From Anodontia alba (taxonomy: Eukaryota; Mollusca; Bivalvia; Lucinida; Lucinidae): a stretch of 64,000 bases of DNA. The position numbers were made by a program, and so were the translations under genes. The notes under the pieces are model-generated. The model was not told where the DNA came from. It saw nothing but the letters and a program-made list of their open reading frames with translations, and ran no database searches. The first letter of the stretch is position 1. The number at the start of each line of letters is the position of its first letter. The stretch covers positions 15,714,419-15,778,418 of the forward strand of contig OZ024830.1 of assembly GCA_964016985.1 (NCBI GenBank). Direction: 5' to 3'. Below, piece after piece: positions 23,862-38,275 of this stretch.

Positions 23862-26517
23862 TTTAATTCTAAACAAACTTTTTTTTTTTTTTTTCATTTC
23901 AGGTATAAGATGAAGTTCTATGAACATTAGGAAGAGTCATCAGATTCCGGATTCTAGTGAAGTTAAGTATTGTATTTTTGTATTTTGTATTGTTATGTTG
24001 GTTTGATTTGGATTGGTTTCATCAGGTTTGTCTTTGGTTCAGTTTCTTCCGGGTTTGTTTGTTTTTTTCTCTATTTGGATTGTAGTGTTTATTGTATTGT
24101 ATGTTGAAGTGTAATGTGTTTATATTGTATCATATAGTTGGTTACGTTTCATTTGGTTTGGGGTTAGTGGTGTCTTTCGGGTTCATTTGTCTTTTCTCTA
24201 TTTGGATTATAGTGTTTGTTATATTGTATTGTATATTGTAGTGTAATGTATTGTATTGTATTATGCTTGTTTCCGTTGATTTTGTTTTAGTTTCTGTTTG
24301 ATTTGGTTGCATTCGGTTTCATTTGGGTTTTCTCTGTTTGGATAATGGTGTTTATTGTATTGTTTTGCAAATTGTATTGTAATGTTTTGTATTGATTTAT
24401 ATATTTGGTTTTGTTTTGTTTGGATTGGTTATGTTTCTGATTGATTTAGTTTCGTTGGTTTGGTTTGGATTCCTCTATTTGAATTGTAGTGTTTATTGTA
24501 ATGTATTTCTATTTGGATTGTAATGTAATGTAATGTAATGTAATGTAATGTATAATATTGTATTTTGGTATGCTGTGGCGTGGTATGTTGTGCTGTGGTG
24601 TGATACGTTGCGGTGCGGTGCGGTGCGGTGCGGTGAGGTGAGGTGAGGTGAGGTGCGATTCGGTGCGATTCAGTGCGATTCAGTGAGGTGCGATGCGGTG
24701 CGATGCGGAGTGGGGTGGTGTGGTATGATATAATATGGAATGGTATGGTACGATAGGTTACTTATGTTATGTTCTTTTTATATTTACAGGTGGTTCAATG
24801 GTAGACTGAAACTCATTGAAGGACTAAAACCGATTACTGGTTGTAAGTATCTTTATTTCATAACTGTGTCGAGGAATTAATTTATATGTTTGTTACACGG
24901 ACATTTTTAATGTAATACCCCATGATTAAAGAAGGGCAATTGTCAGTTTCTGGCGAAAGAATTGCACAATACTGGTTAACCGCTTAGAGGGCTAAGCCTG
25001 CCCAGTAAACGTGTGGTTAGGTAAACTGACAGCACTCGACATGACCTCACTGGGTTGACTGGGCCGTAAAACCTTAACACAAACAAACAACAAAAAATGT
25101 GATACCCTGTTTACGCCCCCTGGCCCAAGATTGGCCGATATTCTGTTTCAAATTAAAAAGCGTCCGGGTGACCGCTCACGACTTCGGATCGCGAGGTTCC
25201 GAGCTCTAATCCTGCTGGGGGCGGAATTTTGCTTATGATTGTACAGAGCCTTTCATTATCACCCTTCCATCGTCTCAATATGAATTAATGTTGAAAAAAA
25301 AATGCCAAACCATCATCATCATCATTATTTCAACACGAAAACACGCTTATACAATTTTGACCCCCTTAAACCCCACTTTTATATAGTAAAACTGGGGTTT
25401 TGCAGGGGTATACATCATTTTCACCTCTTTTGCTAAAACATACATTATGGTACTCATTAGAACCGCCTCGACAAGACGGTTCTAATGAGTACCCACACTC
25501 CCATGTTTTGAGGAGACATTAAGAAAACATGCCTTTTCAAATGAGTGACTGAGCAGACTACTTCACTGTGATTCTTTTGATAGATCAACATGTAGGTGTT
25601 TTAAAAATTGAGTTTCTTTTGTTTCCTTTTGATTTCAGGAAAACGGGTGAACCTACATGGGCTGTAACTGGTATGAACTGACAGGTGTTTACTTTGACAG
25701 ACGACAGCAGGAAAAGGAGCTAGTCATGGCCATGTGTAAAGTGGATAAATTTGAAGGTAAGAAATGATGACATAAGCAGAAGAAAGTATGCATCGATTGC
25801 AAAGTTGTTTCCCAAGAGGTCTTTGTATGGAAGGTAATGGAAAAATAATTGTGGTCCGAGGCCAGGTCATTCTAATTGGAATCCTCTGCTTTTATCTTAG
25901 GTCATCAGTGGAATTTAACAAAACTTTACATTTCTCCATAATATTATACATTTCATTGCACAGAAAATGTTTCTTTTAAATATTTTGGAATCTGTATTGG
26001 CATATGACCTTGTTAAAATTAGATTTAAGGAAAAGGAAGTGATACTTAATGGAAACACTAATGATAAAAGCAGAGGAATCCAATTAACTGGACCTGGTTA
26101 TTTACAGAAAGTAATCAAGGGAGTTAACTGACTGCTTTCTCCTGTTGAAAGAGCTTCACTTACACTTTATCAGATACTGCTTAACTTCAGCACATTTATG
26201 CCGAGTGTATTCTTCTACCATACCTCTTTGTACCGATCCATTTCCAGTAAAAGGGGTGTCTGATTAGATTTAATTATTTCTTTGTTGCACAGAAATTCAT
26301 GTACTTAATGAAAACTGTGTTGATCCTGATCAGACGCCGCGTTTTCCGGCGTCTGATCTGGGTCTACACTGTTTGCCAATGTCCCATTTATAGGACGATA
26401 GGCACAAATGGGTTAAAGTACCAAATACATTTTGTAGCAGATTATTTTTCATAGCAACTACATCATGACATTTCATACAAATCGTCTGCTTCACATGAAA
26501 TGTAGACTTATTTTCTC

Positions 26518-26552
<35 letters not shown>

Positions 26553-28607
26553 TATTATTATTATTATTATTATAAACTACTTTACAGTGTCTTCTGCTGC
26601 AATTAAGGGTTATGTCTTGAGTATACTGGTTATAATTTATAGACAGGTATCAATAAAGTGATTTTATACCTGTTTTTTTCTCTTATGAGGATTTTTAAGA
26701 AATTTTATAATGGAATACGTATCATCATTTGGACTCAACAATTATTAAACATAAAGAAATGAGAAAGAATCCACATATTTAACAGTACAGGATGTGATCT
26801 TCTGCCCTACTACAGGAAGTGTAATGTCATGCAGTCTGTTCAGGGCTATCATGCCACCTTAAATCTAATAAACGGATACTGTAGAATACCGTATATACCC
26901 TAAGTATTGGACAGAAAGGCCTGGGCTATCAGTATAGACCCAGATCAGACGACACCATATATCTAATAAATGGATACTATAGAATACCTGTTATACTCAA
27001 AACATTGGACAGACAGTCCTGAGGTAACAGTGTAGACTCAAATCAGATGCCATATTGCATCTAATAAATGAATACTGTAGAATACCGTATATACCCTTAG
27101 TATTGGATAGACAGTCCTGAGCTAACGCTTTAGACCCAGATCAGACGCCACCTTATATCTAATAAAGGATACTTTAGAATGCCATATATATCCTAAGTAT
27201 TGAACAGACAGTCCTGAGCTAACACTGTAGACCCAGATCAGACGCCACCTTACGTTTAATAAATGGATACTTTGGAATACCGAATATACCCTAAGTATTA
27301 GACAGAAAGGCATGGGCTACCAGCTAACAGTGTAGACCCAGATCAGGCGACATCATAATCTAATGAGTGGATACTGTAGAATATATGTCATATGCAAAGC
27401 ATTGGACAGATAGTCCTGAGCTAACAGTGCAGACCCAAATCAGATGCCATGTTACATCTAATAAATGAATACTGCAGAATAACTTAAATACCCTGAGTAT
27501 TTGACAGACAGTCCTGAGCTAGCACTGTAGACCCAGATCAGATGCCAACTTACATCTAATAAATGGCTACTTCAAAACAGACAGTTCTGAGATAACAGTG
27601 TAGACCCAGATTTGATGCCATGTTACATCTAATAAATGGATACTACAGAATACCTTAAATATCCTAGGTATTTGCAACAGTCCTGAGCTAGCACCGTAGA
27701 CCCAGATCAGACGCCACCTTACATCTAATAAATGTCTAAGAAAGACAGTCCTTAGCTAACAGTGTAGACCCAGATCATATGCCATGTTATATCTAATAAT
27801 GGACACACTACAAAAAACATTAAATCTCCTAAGTATTTGACAGACAGCTTTGAGCTAGCACTGTAGACCCAGATCAGATGTCACCTAACATTTAATAAAT
27901 GTCTAAGACAGACAGTCCTGAACTAACAGTGTAGACCCAGATCAGATGCCATGTTATATCTAATAAATGGACACTACAGAATACCTTAAATACCCTAAGT
28001 ATTTGACAGACAGTCCTCAGCTAGCACTGTAGACACAGATCAGACACCTTGCATCTAATAAATGGCTTCTTTCAGACAGACAGTCCTGCGCTAACGCTGT
28101 AGACCCAGAGCAGACACCACCTTACATCTAATAAATGGCTACTTTAAGACAGACAGTCCTGCTAACAGTGTAGACCCAGATCAGATGCCATGTTACATCT
28201 AATAAATGGATACTACAAAATACCTTAAATATCCTAAGTGTTTGACAGACAGTCCTGAGTTAGCACTGAGGACCCAGACCAGACACCTTGCATCTAATAA
28301 ATGGCTTCTTTTAGACAGTCCTGCGCTAACAGTGTAGACCCAGATCAGATGCCACGTTACAGCTAATACATGGATACTACAAAATACTTTAAATATCCTA
28401 AGTATTTGACAGACAGTCCTGAGCTAGCACTTTAGACCCAGATCAGACACCACCTTACATCTAATAAATGGAAACTGTAGAATACCATATATATCCTGAG
28501 CTTAGGTCTGTTAGGTACAACAAGAAAATGTGACAACTCCAAGATCATACTTTCGCATTATGTACATAATGTAAACATTTTTATTTATATTCAGCTATGA
28601 ATTTTCA
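23862..28607 (+). repeat. Macrosatellite unit 6
   Basis: This 4746-bp unit belongs to the conserved group and is shortened mostly by fewer GTAAT, GCGGT and GAGGT pentamers. Like units 3 and 4 it carries ATGGCCATG rather than ATGGTCATG in the exon-like island near 25720. Its splice acceptor at the start of the unit reads CATTTCAG rather than CATTTTAG. Confidence 0.95.
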
Positions 28608-31600
28608 TTTAATTCTAAACAAACTTTTTTTTTTTTCATTTTAGGTATAAGATGAAGTTCTATGAACATTAGGAAGAGTCATCAGATTCCGGATTCTAGT
28701 GAAGTTAAGTATTGTATTTTTGTATTTTGTATTGTTATGTTGGTTTGATTTGGATTGGTTTCATCAGGTTTGTCTTTGGTTCAGTTTCTTCCGGGTTTGT
28801 TTGTTTTTTTCTCTATTTGGATTGTAGTGTTTATTGTATTGTATGTTGAAGTGTAATGTGTTTATATTGTATCATATAGTTGGTTACGTTTCATTTGGTT
28901 TGGGGTTAGTGGTGTCTTTCGGGTTCATTTGTCTTTTCTCTATTTGGATTATAGTGTTTGTTATATTGTATTGTATATTGTAGTGTAATGTATTGTATTG
29001 TATTATGCTTGTTTCCGTTGATTTTGTTTTAGTTTCTGTTTGATTTGGTTGCATTCGGTTTCATTTGGGTTTTCTCTGTTTGGATAATGGTGTTTATTGT
29101 ATTGTTTTGCAAATTGTATTGTAATGTTTTGTATTGATTTATATATTTGGTTTTGTTTTGTTTGGATTGGTTATGTTTCTGATTGATTTAGTTTCGTTGG
29201 TTTGGTTTGGATTCCTCTATTTGAATTGTAGTGTTTATTGTAATGTATTTCTATTTGGATTGTTATGTAATGTAATGTAATGTAATGTAATGTAATGTAT
29301 AATATTGTATTTTGGTATGCTGTGGCGTGGTATGTTGTGCTGTGGTGTGATACGGTGCGGTGCGGTGCGGTGCGGTGCGGTGCGGTGAGGTGAGGTGAGG
29401 TGAGGTGAGGTGAGGTGCGATTCGGTGCGATTCAGTGCGATTCAGTGAGGTGCGATGCGGTGCGATGCGGAGTGGGGTGGTGTGGTATGATATAATATGG
29501 AATGGTATGGTACGATAGGTTACTTATGTTATGTTCTTTTTATATTTACAGGTGGTTCAATGGTAGACTGAAACTCATTGAAGGACTAAAACCGATTACT
29601 GGTTGTAAGTATCTTTATTTCATAACTGTGTCGAGGAATTAATTTATATGTTTGTTACACGGACATTTTTAATGTAATACCCCATGATTCAAGAAGGGCA
29701 ATTGTCAGTTTCTGGCGAAAGAATTGCACAATACTGGTTAACCGCTTAGAGGGCTAAGCCTGCCCAGTAAACGTGTGGTTAGGTAAACTGACAGCACTCG
29801 ACATGACCTCACTGGGTTGACTGGGCCGTAAAACCTTAACACAAACAAACAACAAAAAATGTGATACCCTGTTTACGCCCCCTGGCCCAAGATTGGCCGA
29901 TATTCTGTTTCAAATTAAAAAGCGTCCGGGTGACCGCTCACGACTTCGGATCGCGAGGTTCCGAGCTCTAATCCTGCTGGGGGCGGAATTTTGCTTATGA
30001 TTGTACAGAGCCTTTCATTATCACCCTTCCATCGTCTCAATATGAATTAATGTTGAAAAAAAAAATGCCAAACCATCATCATCATCATTATTTCAACACG
30101 AAAACACGCTTATACAATTTTGACCCCCTTAAACCCCACTTTTATATAGTAAAACTGGGGTTTTGCAGGGGTATACATCATTTTCACCTCTTTTGCTAAA
30201 ACATACATTATGGTACTCATTAGAACCGCCTCGACAAGACGGTTCTAATGAGTACCCACACTCCCATGTTTTGAGGAGACATTAAGAAAACATGCCTTTT
30301 CAAATGAGTGACTGAGCAGACTACTTCACTATGATTCATTTGACAGATCAACATGTAGGTGTTTTAAAAATTAAGAGTTTCTTTTGTTTCCTTTTGATTT
30401 CAGGAAAACGGATGAACCTACATGGGCTGTAACTGGTATGAACTGACAGGTGTTTACTTTGACAGACGACAGCAGGAAAAGGAGCTAGTCATGGTCATGT
30501 GTAAAGTGGATAAATTTGAAGGTAAGAAATGATGACATAAGCAGAAGAAAGTATGCATCGATTGCAAAGTTGTTTCCCAAGAGGTCTTTGTATGGAAGGT
30601 AATGGAAAAATAATTGTGGTCCGAGGCCAGGTCATTCTAATTGGAATCCTCTGCTTTTATCTTAGGTCATCAGTGGAATTTAATAAAACTTTACATTTCT
30701 CCATAATATTATACATTTCATTGCACAGAAAATGTTTCTTTTAAATATTTTGGAATCTGTATTGGCATATGACCTTGTTAAAATTAGATTTAAGGAGAAG
30801 GAAGTGATACTTAATGGAAACACTAATGATAAAAGCAGAGGAATCCAATTAACAGGACCTGGTTATTTACAGAAAGTAATCAAGGGAGTTAACTGACTGC
30901 TTTCTCCTGTTGAACGATCTTCACTTACACTTTATCAGATATTGCTTAACTTCAGCACATTTATGCCGAGTGTATTCTTCTACCATACCTCTTTGTACCG
31001 ATCCATTTCCAGTAAAAAGGGGTGTCTGATTAGGTTTAATTATTTCTTTGTTGCACAGAAATTCATGTACTTAATGAAAACTGTGTTGATCCTGATCAGA
31101 CGCCGCGTTTTCCGGCGTCTGTTCTGGGTCTACACTGTTTACCAATGTCCCATTTATAGGACGATAGGCACAAATGGGTTAAAGTACCAAATACATTTTG
31201 TAGCAGATTATTTTTCATAGCAACTACATCATGACATTTCATACAAATCATCTGCTTCACATGAAATGTAGACTTATTTTCTCTTAATAATAATAATAAT
31301 TATTCTTCTTCTTATTATTAATATTATTATTATTATTATTATAAACTACTTTACAGTGTCTTCTGCTGCAATTAAGGGTTATGTCTTGAGTATACTTGTT
31401 ATAATTTATAGACAGTTATTAATAAAGTGATTTTATACCTGTTTTTTTCCTTTATGAGGATTTTTAAGAAATTTTATAATGGAATACGTATCATCATTTG
31501 GACTCAACAATTATTAAACATAAAGAAATGAGAAAGAATCCACATATTTAACAGTACAGGATGTGATCTTCTGCCCTACTACAGGAAGTGGAATGTCATG

Positions 31601-33199
31601 CAGTCTGTTCAGGGCTATCATGCCACCTTAAATCTAATAAACGGATACTGTAGAATACCGTATATACCCTAAGTATTGGACAGAAAGGCCTGGGCTATCA
31701 GTATAGACCCAGATCAGACGACACCATACATCTAAAAAATGGATACTATAGAATACCTGTTATACTCAAAACATTGGACAGACAGTCCTGAGGTAACAGT
31801 GTAGACTCAAATCAGATGCCATATTGCATCTAATAAATGAATACTGTAGAATACCGTATATACCCTTAGTATTGGATAGACAGTCCTGAGCTAACGCTTT
31901 AGACCCAGATCAGACGCCACCTTATATCTAATAAATGGATACTTTAGAATGCCATATATATCCTAAGTATTGAACAGACAGTCCTGAGCTAACACTGTAG
32001 ACCCAGATCAGACGCCACCTTACGTTTAATAAATGGATACTTTGGAATACCGAATATACCCTAAGTATTAGACAGAAAGGCATGGGCTATCAGCTAACAG
32101 TGTAGACCCAGATCAGGCGACATCATAATCTAATGAGTGGATACTGTAGAATAATATGTTATATGCAAAGCATTGGACAGATAGTCCTGAGCTAACAGTG
32201 CAGACCCAAATCAGATGCTATGTTACATCTAATAAATGAATACTGCAGAATAACTTAAATACCCTGAGTATTTGACAGACAGTCCTGAGCTAGCACTGTA
32301 GACCCAGATCAGATGCCAACTTACATCTAATAAACGGCTACTTCAAAACAGACAGTCCTGAGATAACAGTGTAGACCCAGATTTGATGCCATGTTACATC
32401 TAATAAATGGATACTACAGAATACCTCAAATATCCTAGGTATTTGCAACAGTCCTGAGCTAGCACTGTAGACCCAGATCAGACGCTACCTTACATCTAAT
32501 AAATGTCTAAGAAAGACAGTCCTTAGCTAACAGTGTAGACCCAGATCATATGCCATGTTATATCTAATAATGGACTCACTACAAAATACATTAAATCTCC
32601 TTAGTATTTGACAGACAGCCCTGAGCTAGCACTGTAGACCCAGATCAGATGTCACCTAACATTTAATAAATGTCTAAGACAGACAGTCCTGAACTAACAG
32701 TGTAGACCCAGATCAGACGCCACCTTACATCTAATAAATGGCTACTTTAAGACAGACAGTCCTGCTAACAGTGTAGACCCAGATCAGATGCCATGTTACA
32801 TCTAATAAATGGATACTACAAAATACCTTAAATATCCTAAGTGTTTGACAGACAGCACTGAGGACCCAGACCAGACACCTTGCATCTAATAAATGGCTTC
32901 TTTAAGACAGTCCTGCGCTAACAGTGTAGACCCAGATCAGATGCCACGTTACAGCTAATACATGGATACTACAAAATACTTTAAATATCCTAAGTATTTG
33001 ACAGACAGTCCTGAGCTAGCACTTTAGACCCAGATCAGACACCACCTTACATCTAATAAATGGAAACTGTAGAATACCATATATATCCTGAGCTTAGGTC
33101 TGTTAGGTACAACAAGAAAATGTGACAACTCCAAGATCATACTTTCGCATTATGTACATAATGTAAACATTTTTATTTATATTCAGCTATGAATTTTCA
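28608..33199 (+). repeat. Macrosatellite unit 7 (deletion in the nested array)
   Basis: This is the shortest full unit (4592 bp). The nested subrepeat array lacks roughly two subrepeats near 32715, where the text jumps from GTGTAGACCCAGATCAGA to CGCCACCTTACATC between homologous monomers. That is the expected product of recombination between subrepeats. A smaller loss lies near 32845 (GACAGACAGCACTGAGG). Point changes rise in number from this unit onward. The (AAT)n tract near 31287 is interrupted by CTTCTTCTT. Confidence 0.94.
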
Positions 33200-36143
33200 T
33201 TTAATTCTAAACAAACTTTTTTTTTTTTTTTTTCATTTTAGGTATAAGATGAAGTTCTATGAACATTAGGAAGAGTCATCAGATTCCGGATTCTAGTGAA
33301 GTTAAGTATTGTATTTTTGTATTTTGTATTGTTATGTTGGTTTGATTTGGATTGGTTTCATCAGGTTTCTCTTTGGTTCAGTTTCTTCCGGGTTTGTTTG
33401 TTGTTTTTTTTTTCTCTATTTGGATTGTAGTGTTTATTGTATTGTATATTGTAGTGTAATGTGTTTATATTGTATCATATAGTTGGTTACGTTTCATTTG
33501 GTTTGGGGTTAGTGGTGTCTTTCGGGTTCATTTGTCTTTTCTCTATTTGGATTATAGTGTTTGTTATATTGTATTGTATATTGTAGTGTAATGTATTGTA
33601 TTATGCTTGTTTCCGTTGATTTTGTTTTAGTTTCTGTTTGATTTGGTTGCATTCGGTTTCATTTGGGTTTTCTCTGTTTGGATAATGATGTTTATTGTAT
33701 TGTTTAACAAATTGTATTGTAATGTTTTGTATTGATTTATATATATGGTTTTGTTTTGTTTGGATTGGTTATGTTTCTGATTGATTTAGTTTCGTTGGTT
33801 TGGTTTGGATTCCTCTATTTGAATTGTAGTGTTTATTGTAATGTATTTCTATTTGGATTGTAATGTAATGTAATGTAATGTAATGTATAATATTGTATTT
33901 TGGTATGCTGTGGCGTGGTATGTTGTGCTGGGGTGTGATACGTTGCGGTGCGGTGCGGTGCGATGCGGTGAGGTGAGGTGAGGTGAGGTGCGATTCGGTG
34001 CGATTCAGTGCGATTCAGTGAGGTGCGATGCGGTGCGAAGCGGAGTGGGGTGGTGTGGTATGATATAATATGGAATGGTATGGTACGATAGGTTAGTTTT
34101 GTTATGTTCTTTTTATATTTACAGGTGGTTCAATGGTAGACTGAAACTCATTGAAGGACTGAAACCGATTACTGGTTGTAAGTATCTTTATTTCATTACT
34201 GTGTGATCATGAAATATTTTCTACGGTCATTCTCTCCCTTCCGCTGATTCAAGAAGGGCAGTTGTCAGTTTCTGGCGAAAGAATGTGCACAATACTGGTT
34301 AACAGCTTGAAGGACTAAGCCTGCCCAGTAAACGTGTGGTTATGTAAACTGACCGCGCTCGACATGACCCCATTGGGTTGACTGGGCCGTAAAACCTCAA
34401 CACAACATTTCATAACTGTGTCGGGGAATTAATTTATATGTTTGTTACACGGACATTTTTAATGTAATACCCCATGATTCAAGAAGGGCAATTATCAGTT
34501 TCTGGCGAAAGAATTGCACAATACTGGTTAACCGCTTAGAGGGCTAAGCCTGCCCAGTAAACGTGTGGTTAGGTAAACTGACAGCACTCGACATGACCTC
34601 ACTGGGTTGACTGGGCCGTAAAACCTCAACACAAACAAACAACAAAAAATGTGATACCCTGTTTACGCCCCCTGGCCCAAGATTGGCCGATATTCTGTTT
34701 CAAATTAAAAAGCGTCCGGGTGACCGCTCACGACTTCGGATCGCGAGGTTCCGAGCTCTAATCCTGCTGGGGGCAGAATTTTGCTTATGATTGTACAGAG
34801 CCTTTCATTATCACCTTCCATCGTCTCAATATGAATTAATGTTGAAAAAAAATGCCAAACCATCATCATCATCATTATTTCAACACGAAAACACGCTTAT
34901 ACAATTTTGACCCCCTTAAACCCCACTTTTATATAGTAAAACTGGGGTTTTGCAGGGGTATACATCATTTTCACCTCTTTTGCTAAAACATACATTATGG
35001 TACGCATTAGAACCGCCTCGACAAGACGGTTCTAATGAGTACCCACACTCCCATGTTTTGAGGAGACATTAAGAAAACATGCCTTTTCAAATGAGTGACT
35101 GAGCAGACTACTTCACTGTGATTCTTTTGATAGATCAACATGTAGGTGTTTTAAAAATTGAGTTTCTTTTGTTTCCTTTTGATTTCAGGAAAACGGGTGA
35201 ACCTACATGGGCTGTAACTGGTATGAACTGACAGGTGTTTACTTTGACAGACGACAGCAGGAAAAGGAGCTAGTCATGGTCATGTGTAAAGTGGATAAAT
35301 TTGAAGGTAAGAAATGATGACATAAGCAGAAGAAAGTATGCATCGATTGCAAAGTTGTTTCCCAAGAGGTCTTTGTATGGAAGGTAATGAAAAAATAATT
35401 GTGGTCCGAGGCCAGGTCATTCTAATTGGAATCCTCTGCTTTTATCTTATGTCATCAGTGGAATTTAACAAAACTTTACATTTCTCCGTAATATTATACA
35501 TTTCATTGCACAGAAAATGTTTCTTTTAAATATTTTGGAATCTTTATTGGCATATGACCTTGTTAAAATTAGATTTAAGGAAAAGGAAGTGATACTAAAT
35601 GGAAACACTAATGATAAAAGCAGAGGAATCCAATTAACTGGACCTGGTTATTTACAGAAAGTAATCAAGGGAGTTAACTGACTGCTTTCTCTTGTTGAAA
35701 GAGCTTCACTTACACTTTATCAGATATTGCTTAACTTCAGCACATTTATGCCGAGTGTATTCTTCTACCATACCTCTTTGTACCGATCCATTTCCAGTAA
35801 AAGGGGTGTCTGATTAGATTTAATTATTTCTTCGTTGCACAGAAATTCATGTACTTAATGAAAACTGTGTTGATCCTGATCAGACGCCGCGTTTTCCGGC
35901 GTCTGATCTGGGTCTACACTGTTTGCCAATGTCCCATTTATAGGACGATAGGCACAAATGGGTTAAAGTACCAAATACATTTTGTAGCAGATTATTTTTC
36001 ATAGCAACTACATCATGACATTTCATACAAATCATCTGCTTCACATGAAATGTAGACTTATTTTCTCTTAATAATAATAATAATAATAATTATTATTATT
36101 ATTATTATTATTATTAATAATAACAATAATAATAATAATAATA

Positions 36144-36179
<36 letters not shown>

Positions 36180-38275
36180 AACTACTTTACATTGTCTTCT
36201 GCTGCAATTAAGGGTTATGTCTTGAGTATACTGGTTATAATTTATAGACCGGTATCAATAAAGTGATTTTATACCTGTTTTTTTCTCTTATGAGGATTTT
36301 TAAGAAATTTTATAATGGAATACGTATCATCATTTGGAACTCAACAATTATTAAACATAAAGAAATGGGAAAGAATCCACATATTTAACAGTACAGGATG
36401 TGATCTTCTGCCCTACTACAGGAAGTGGAATGTCATGCAGTCTGTTCAGGGCTATCATGCCACCTTAAATCTAATAAACGGATACTGTAGAATACCGTAT
36501 ATACCCTAAGTATTGGACAGAAAGGCCTGGGCTATCAGTATAGACCCAGATCAGACGACACCATACATCTAATAAATGGATACTATAGAATACCTGTTAT
36601 ACTCAAAACATTGGACAGACAGTCCTGAGGTAACAGTGTAGACTCAAATCAGATGCCATATTGCATCTAATAAATGAATACTGAAAGATACCGTATATAC
36701 CCTTAGTATTGGATAGACAGTCCTGAGCATCTTATAAATGAATACTGTGGAATATCCTATATACCCTTAGTATTGGATAGACAGTCCTGAGCTAACGCTT
36801 TAGACCCAGATCAGACGCCACCTTATATCTAATAAATGGATACTTTAGAATGCCATATATATCCTAAGTATTGAACAGACAGTCCTGAGCTAATACTGTA
36901 GACCCAGATCAGACGCCACCTTACATTTAATAAATGGATACTTTGGAATACCGAATATACCCTAAGTATTAGACAGAAAGGCATGGGCTATCAGCTAACA
37001 GTGTAGACCCAGATCAGGCGACATCATAATCTAATGAGTGGATACTGTAGAATATATGTTATATGCAAAGCATTGGACAGATAGTCCTGAGCTAACAGTG
37101 CAGACCCAAATCAGATGCTATGTTACATCTAATAAATGAATACTGCAGAATAATTTAAATACCCTGAGTATTTGACAGACAGTCCTGAGCTAGCACTGTA
37201 GACCCAGATCAGATGCCAACTTACATGTAATAAATGGCTACTTCAAAACAGACAGTCCTGAGATAACAGTGTAGACCCAGATTTGATGCCATGTTACATC
37301 TAATAAATGGATATTACAGAATACCTTAAATATCCTAGGTATTTGCAACAGTCCTGAGCTAGCACTGTAGACCCAGATCAGACGCCACCTTACATCTAAT
37401 AAATGTCTAAGAAGGACAGTCCTGAGCTAACAGTGTAGACCCATATCATATACCATGTTATATCTAATAAATGGACACTACAGAATACCTTAAATACCCT
37501 AAGTATTTGACAGATAGCCCTGAGCTAGCACTGTAGACCCAGATCAGATGTCACCTAACATTTAATAAATGTCTAAGACAGACAGTCCTGAACTAACAGT
37601 GTAGACCCAGATCAGATGCCATGTTATATCTAATAAATGGACACTACAGAATACCTTAAATACCCTAAGTATTTGACAGACAGTCCTCAGCTAGCACTGT
37701 AGACACAGATCAGACACCTTGCATCTAATAAAACGTCTTTCAGACAGACAGTCCTGCGCTAACAGTGTAGACCCAGATCAGACGCCACCTTACATCTAAT
37801 AAATGGCTACTTTAAGACAGACAGTCCTGCTAACAGTGTAGACCCAGATCAGATGCCATGTTACATCTAATAAATGGATACAACAAAATACCTTAAATAT
37901 CCTAAGTGTTTGACAGACAGTCCTGAGTTAGCACTGAGGACCCAGACCAGACACCTTGCATCTAATAAATGGCTTCTTTAAGACAGTCCTGCGCTAACAG
38001 TGTAGACCCAGATCAGATGCCACGTTACAGCTAATACATGGATACTACAAAATACTTTAAATATCCTAAGTATTTGACAGACAGTCCTGAGCTAGCACAT
38101 TAGACCCAGATCAGACACCACCTTACATCTAATAAATGGAAACTGTAGAATACCATATATATCCTGAGCTTAGGTCTGTTAGGTACAACAAGAAAATGTG
38201 ACAACTCCAAGATCATACTTTCGCATTATGTACATAATGTAAACATTTTTATTTATATTCAGCTATGAATTTTCA
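33200..38275 (+). repeat. Macrosatellite unit 8 (extra SINE, expanded microsatellite)
   Basis: This 5076-bp unit gained a second truncated SINE (34205-34406), a duplicated (AAT)n(ATT)n palindrome (36069-36178) and part of an additional subrepeat near 36725-36790. The right half still matches the other units closely. It carries one mismatch in the 17-bp hairpin (TACGCATTAG). Confidence 0.94.
34205..34406 (+). mobile_element. 5'-truncated SINE private to unit 8
   Basis: It begins GATCATGAAATATTTTC, matching the full SINE at 40519-40827 from about its position 100, and ends AAAACCTCAACACAAC. It is flanked by a 15-bp target duplication with one mismatch: ATTTCATTACTGTGT at 34190-34204 and ATTTCATAACTGTGT at 34407-34421. 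Its diagnostic bases (GAATGTGCACAATACTGG, GACCGCGCTCGACATGACCCC) match the unit 9 SINE rather than the ancestral fixed copy, which lies just downstream at about 34480. Confidence 0.9.
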
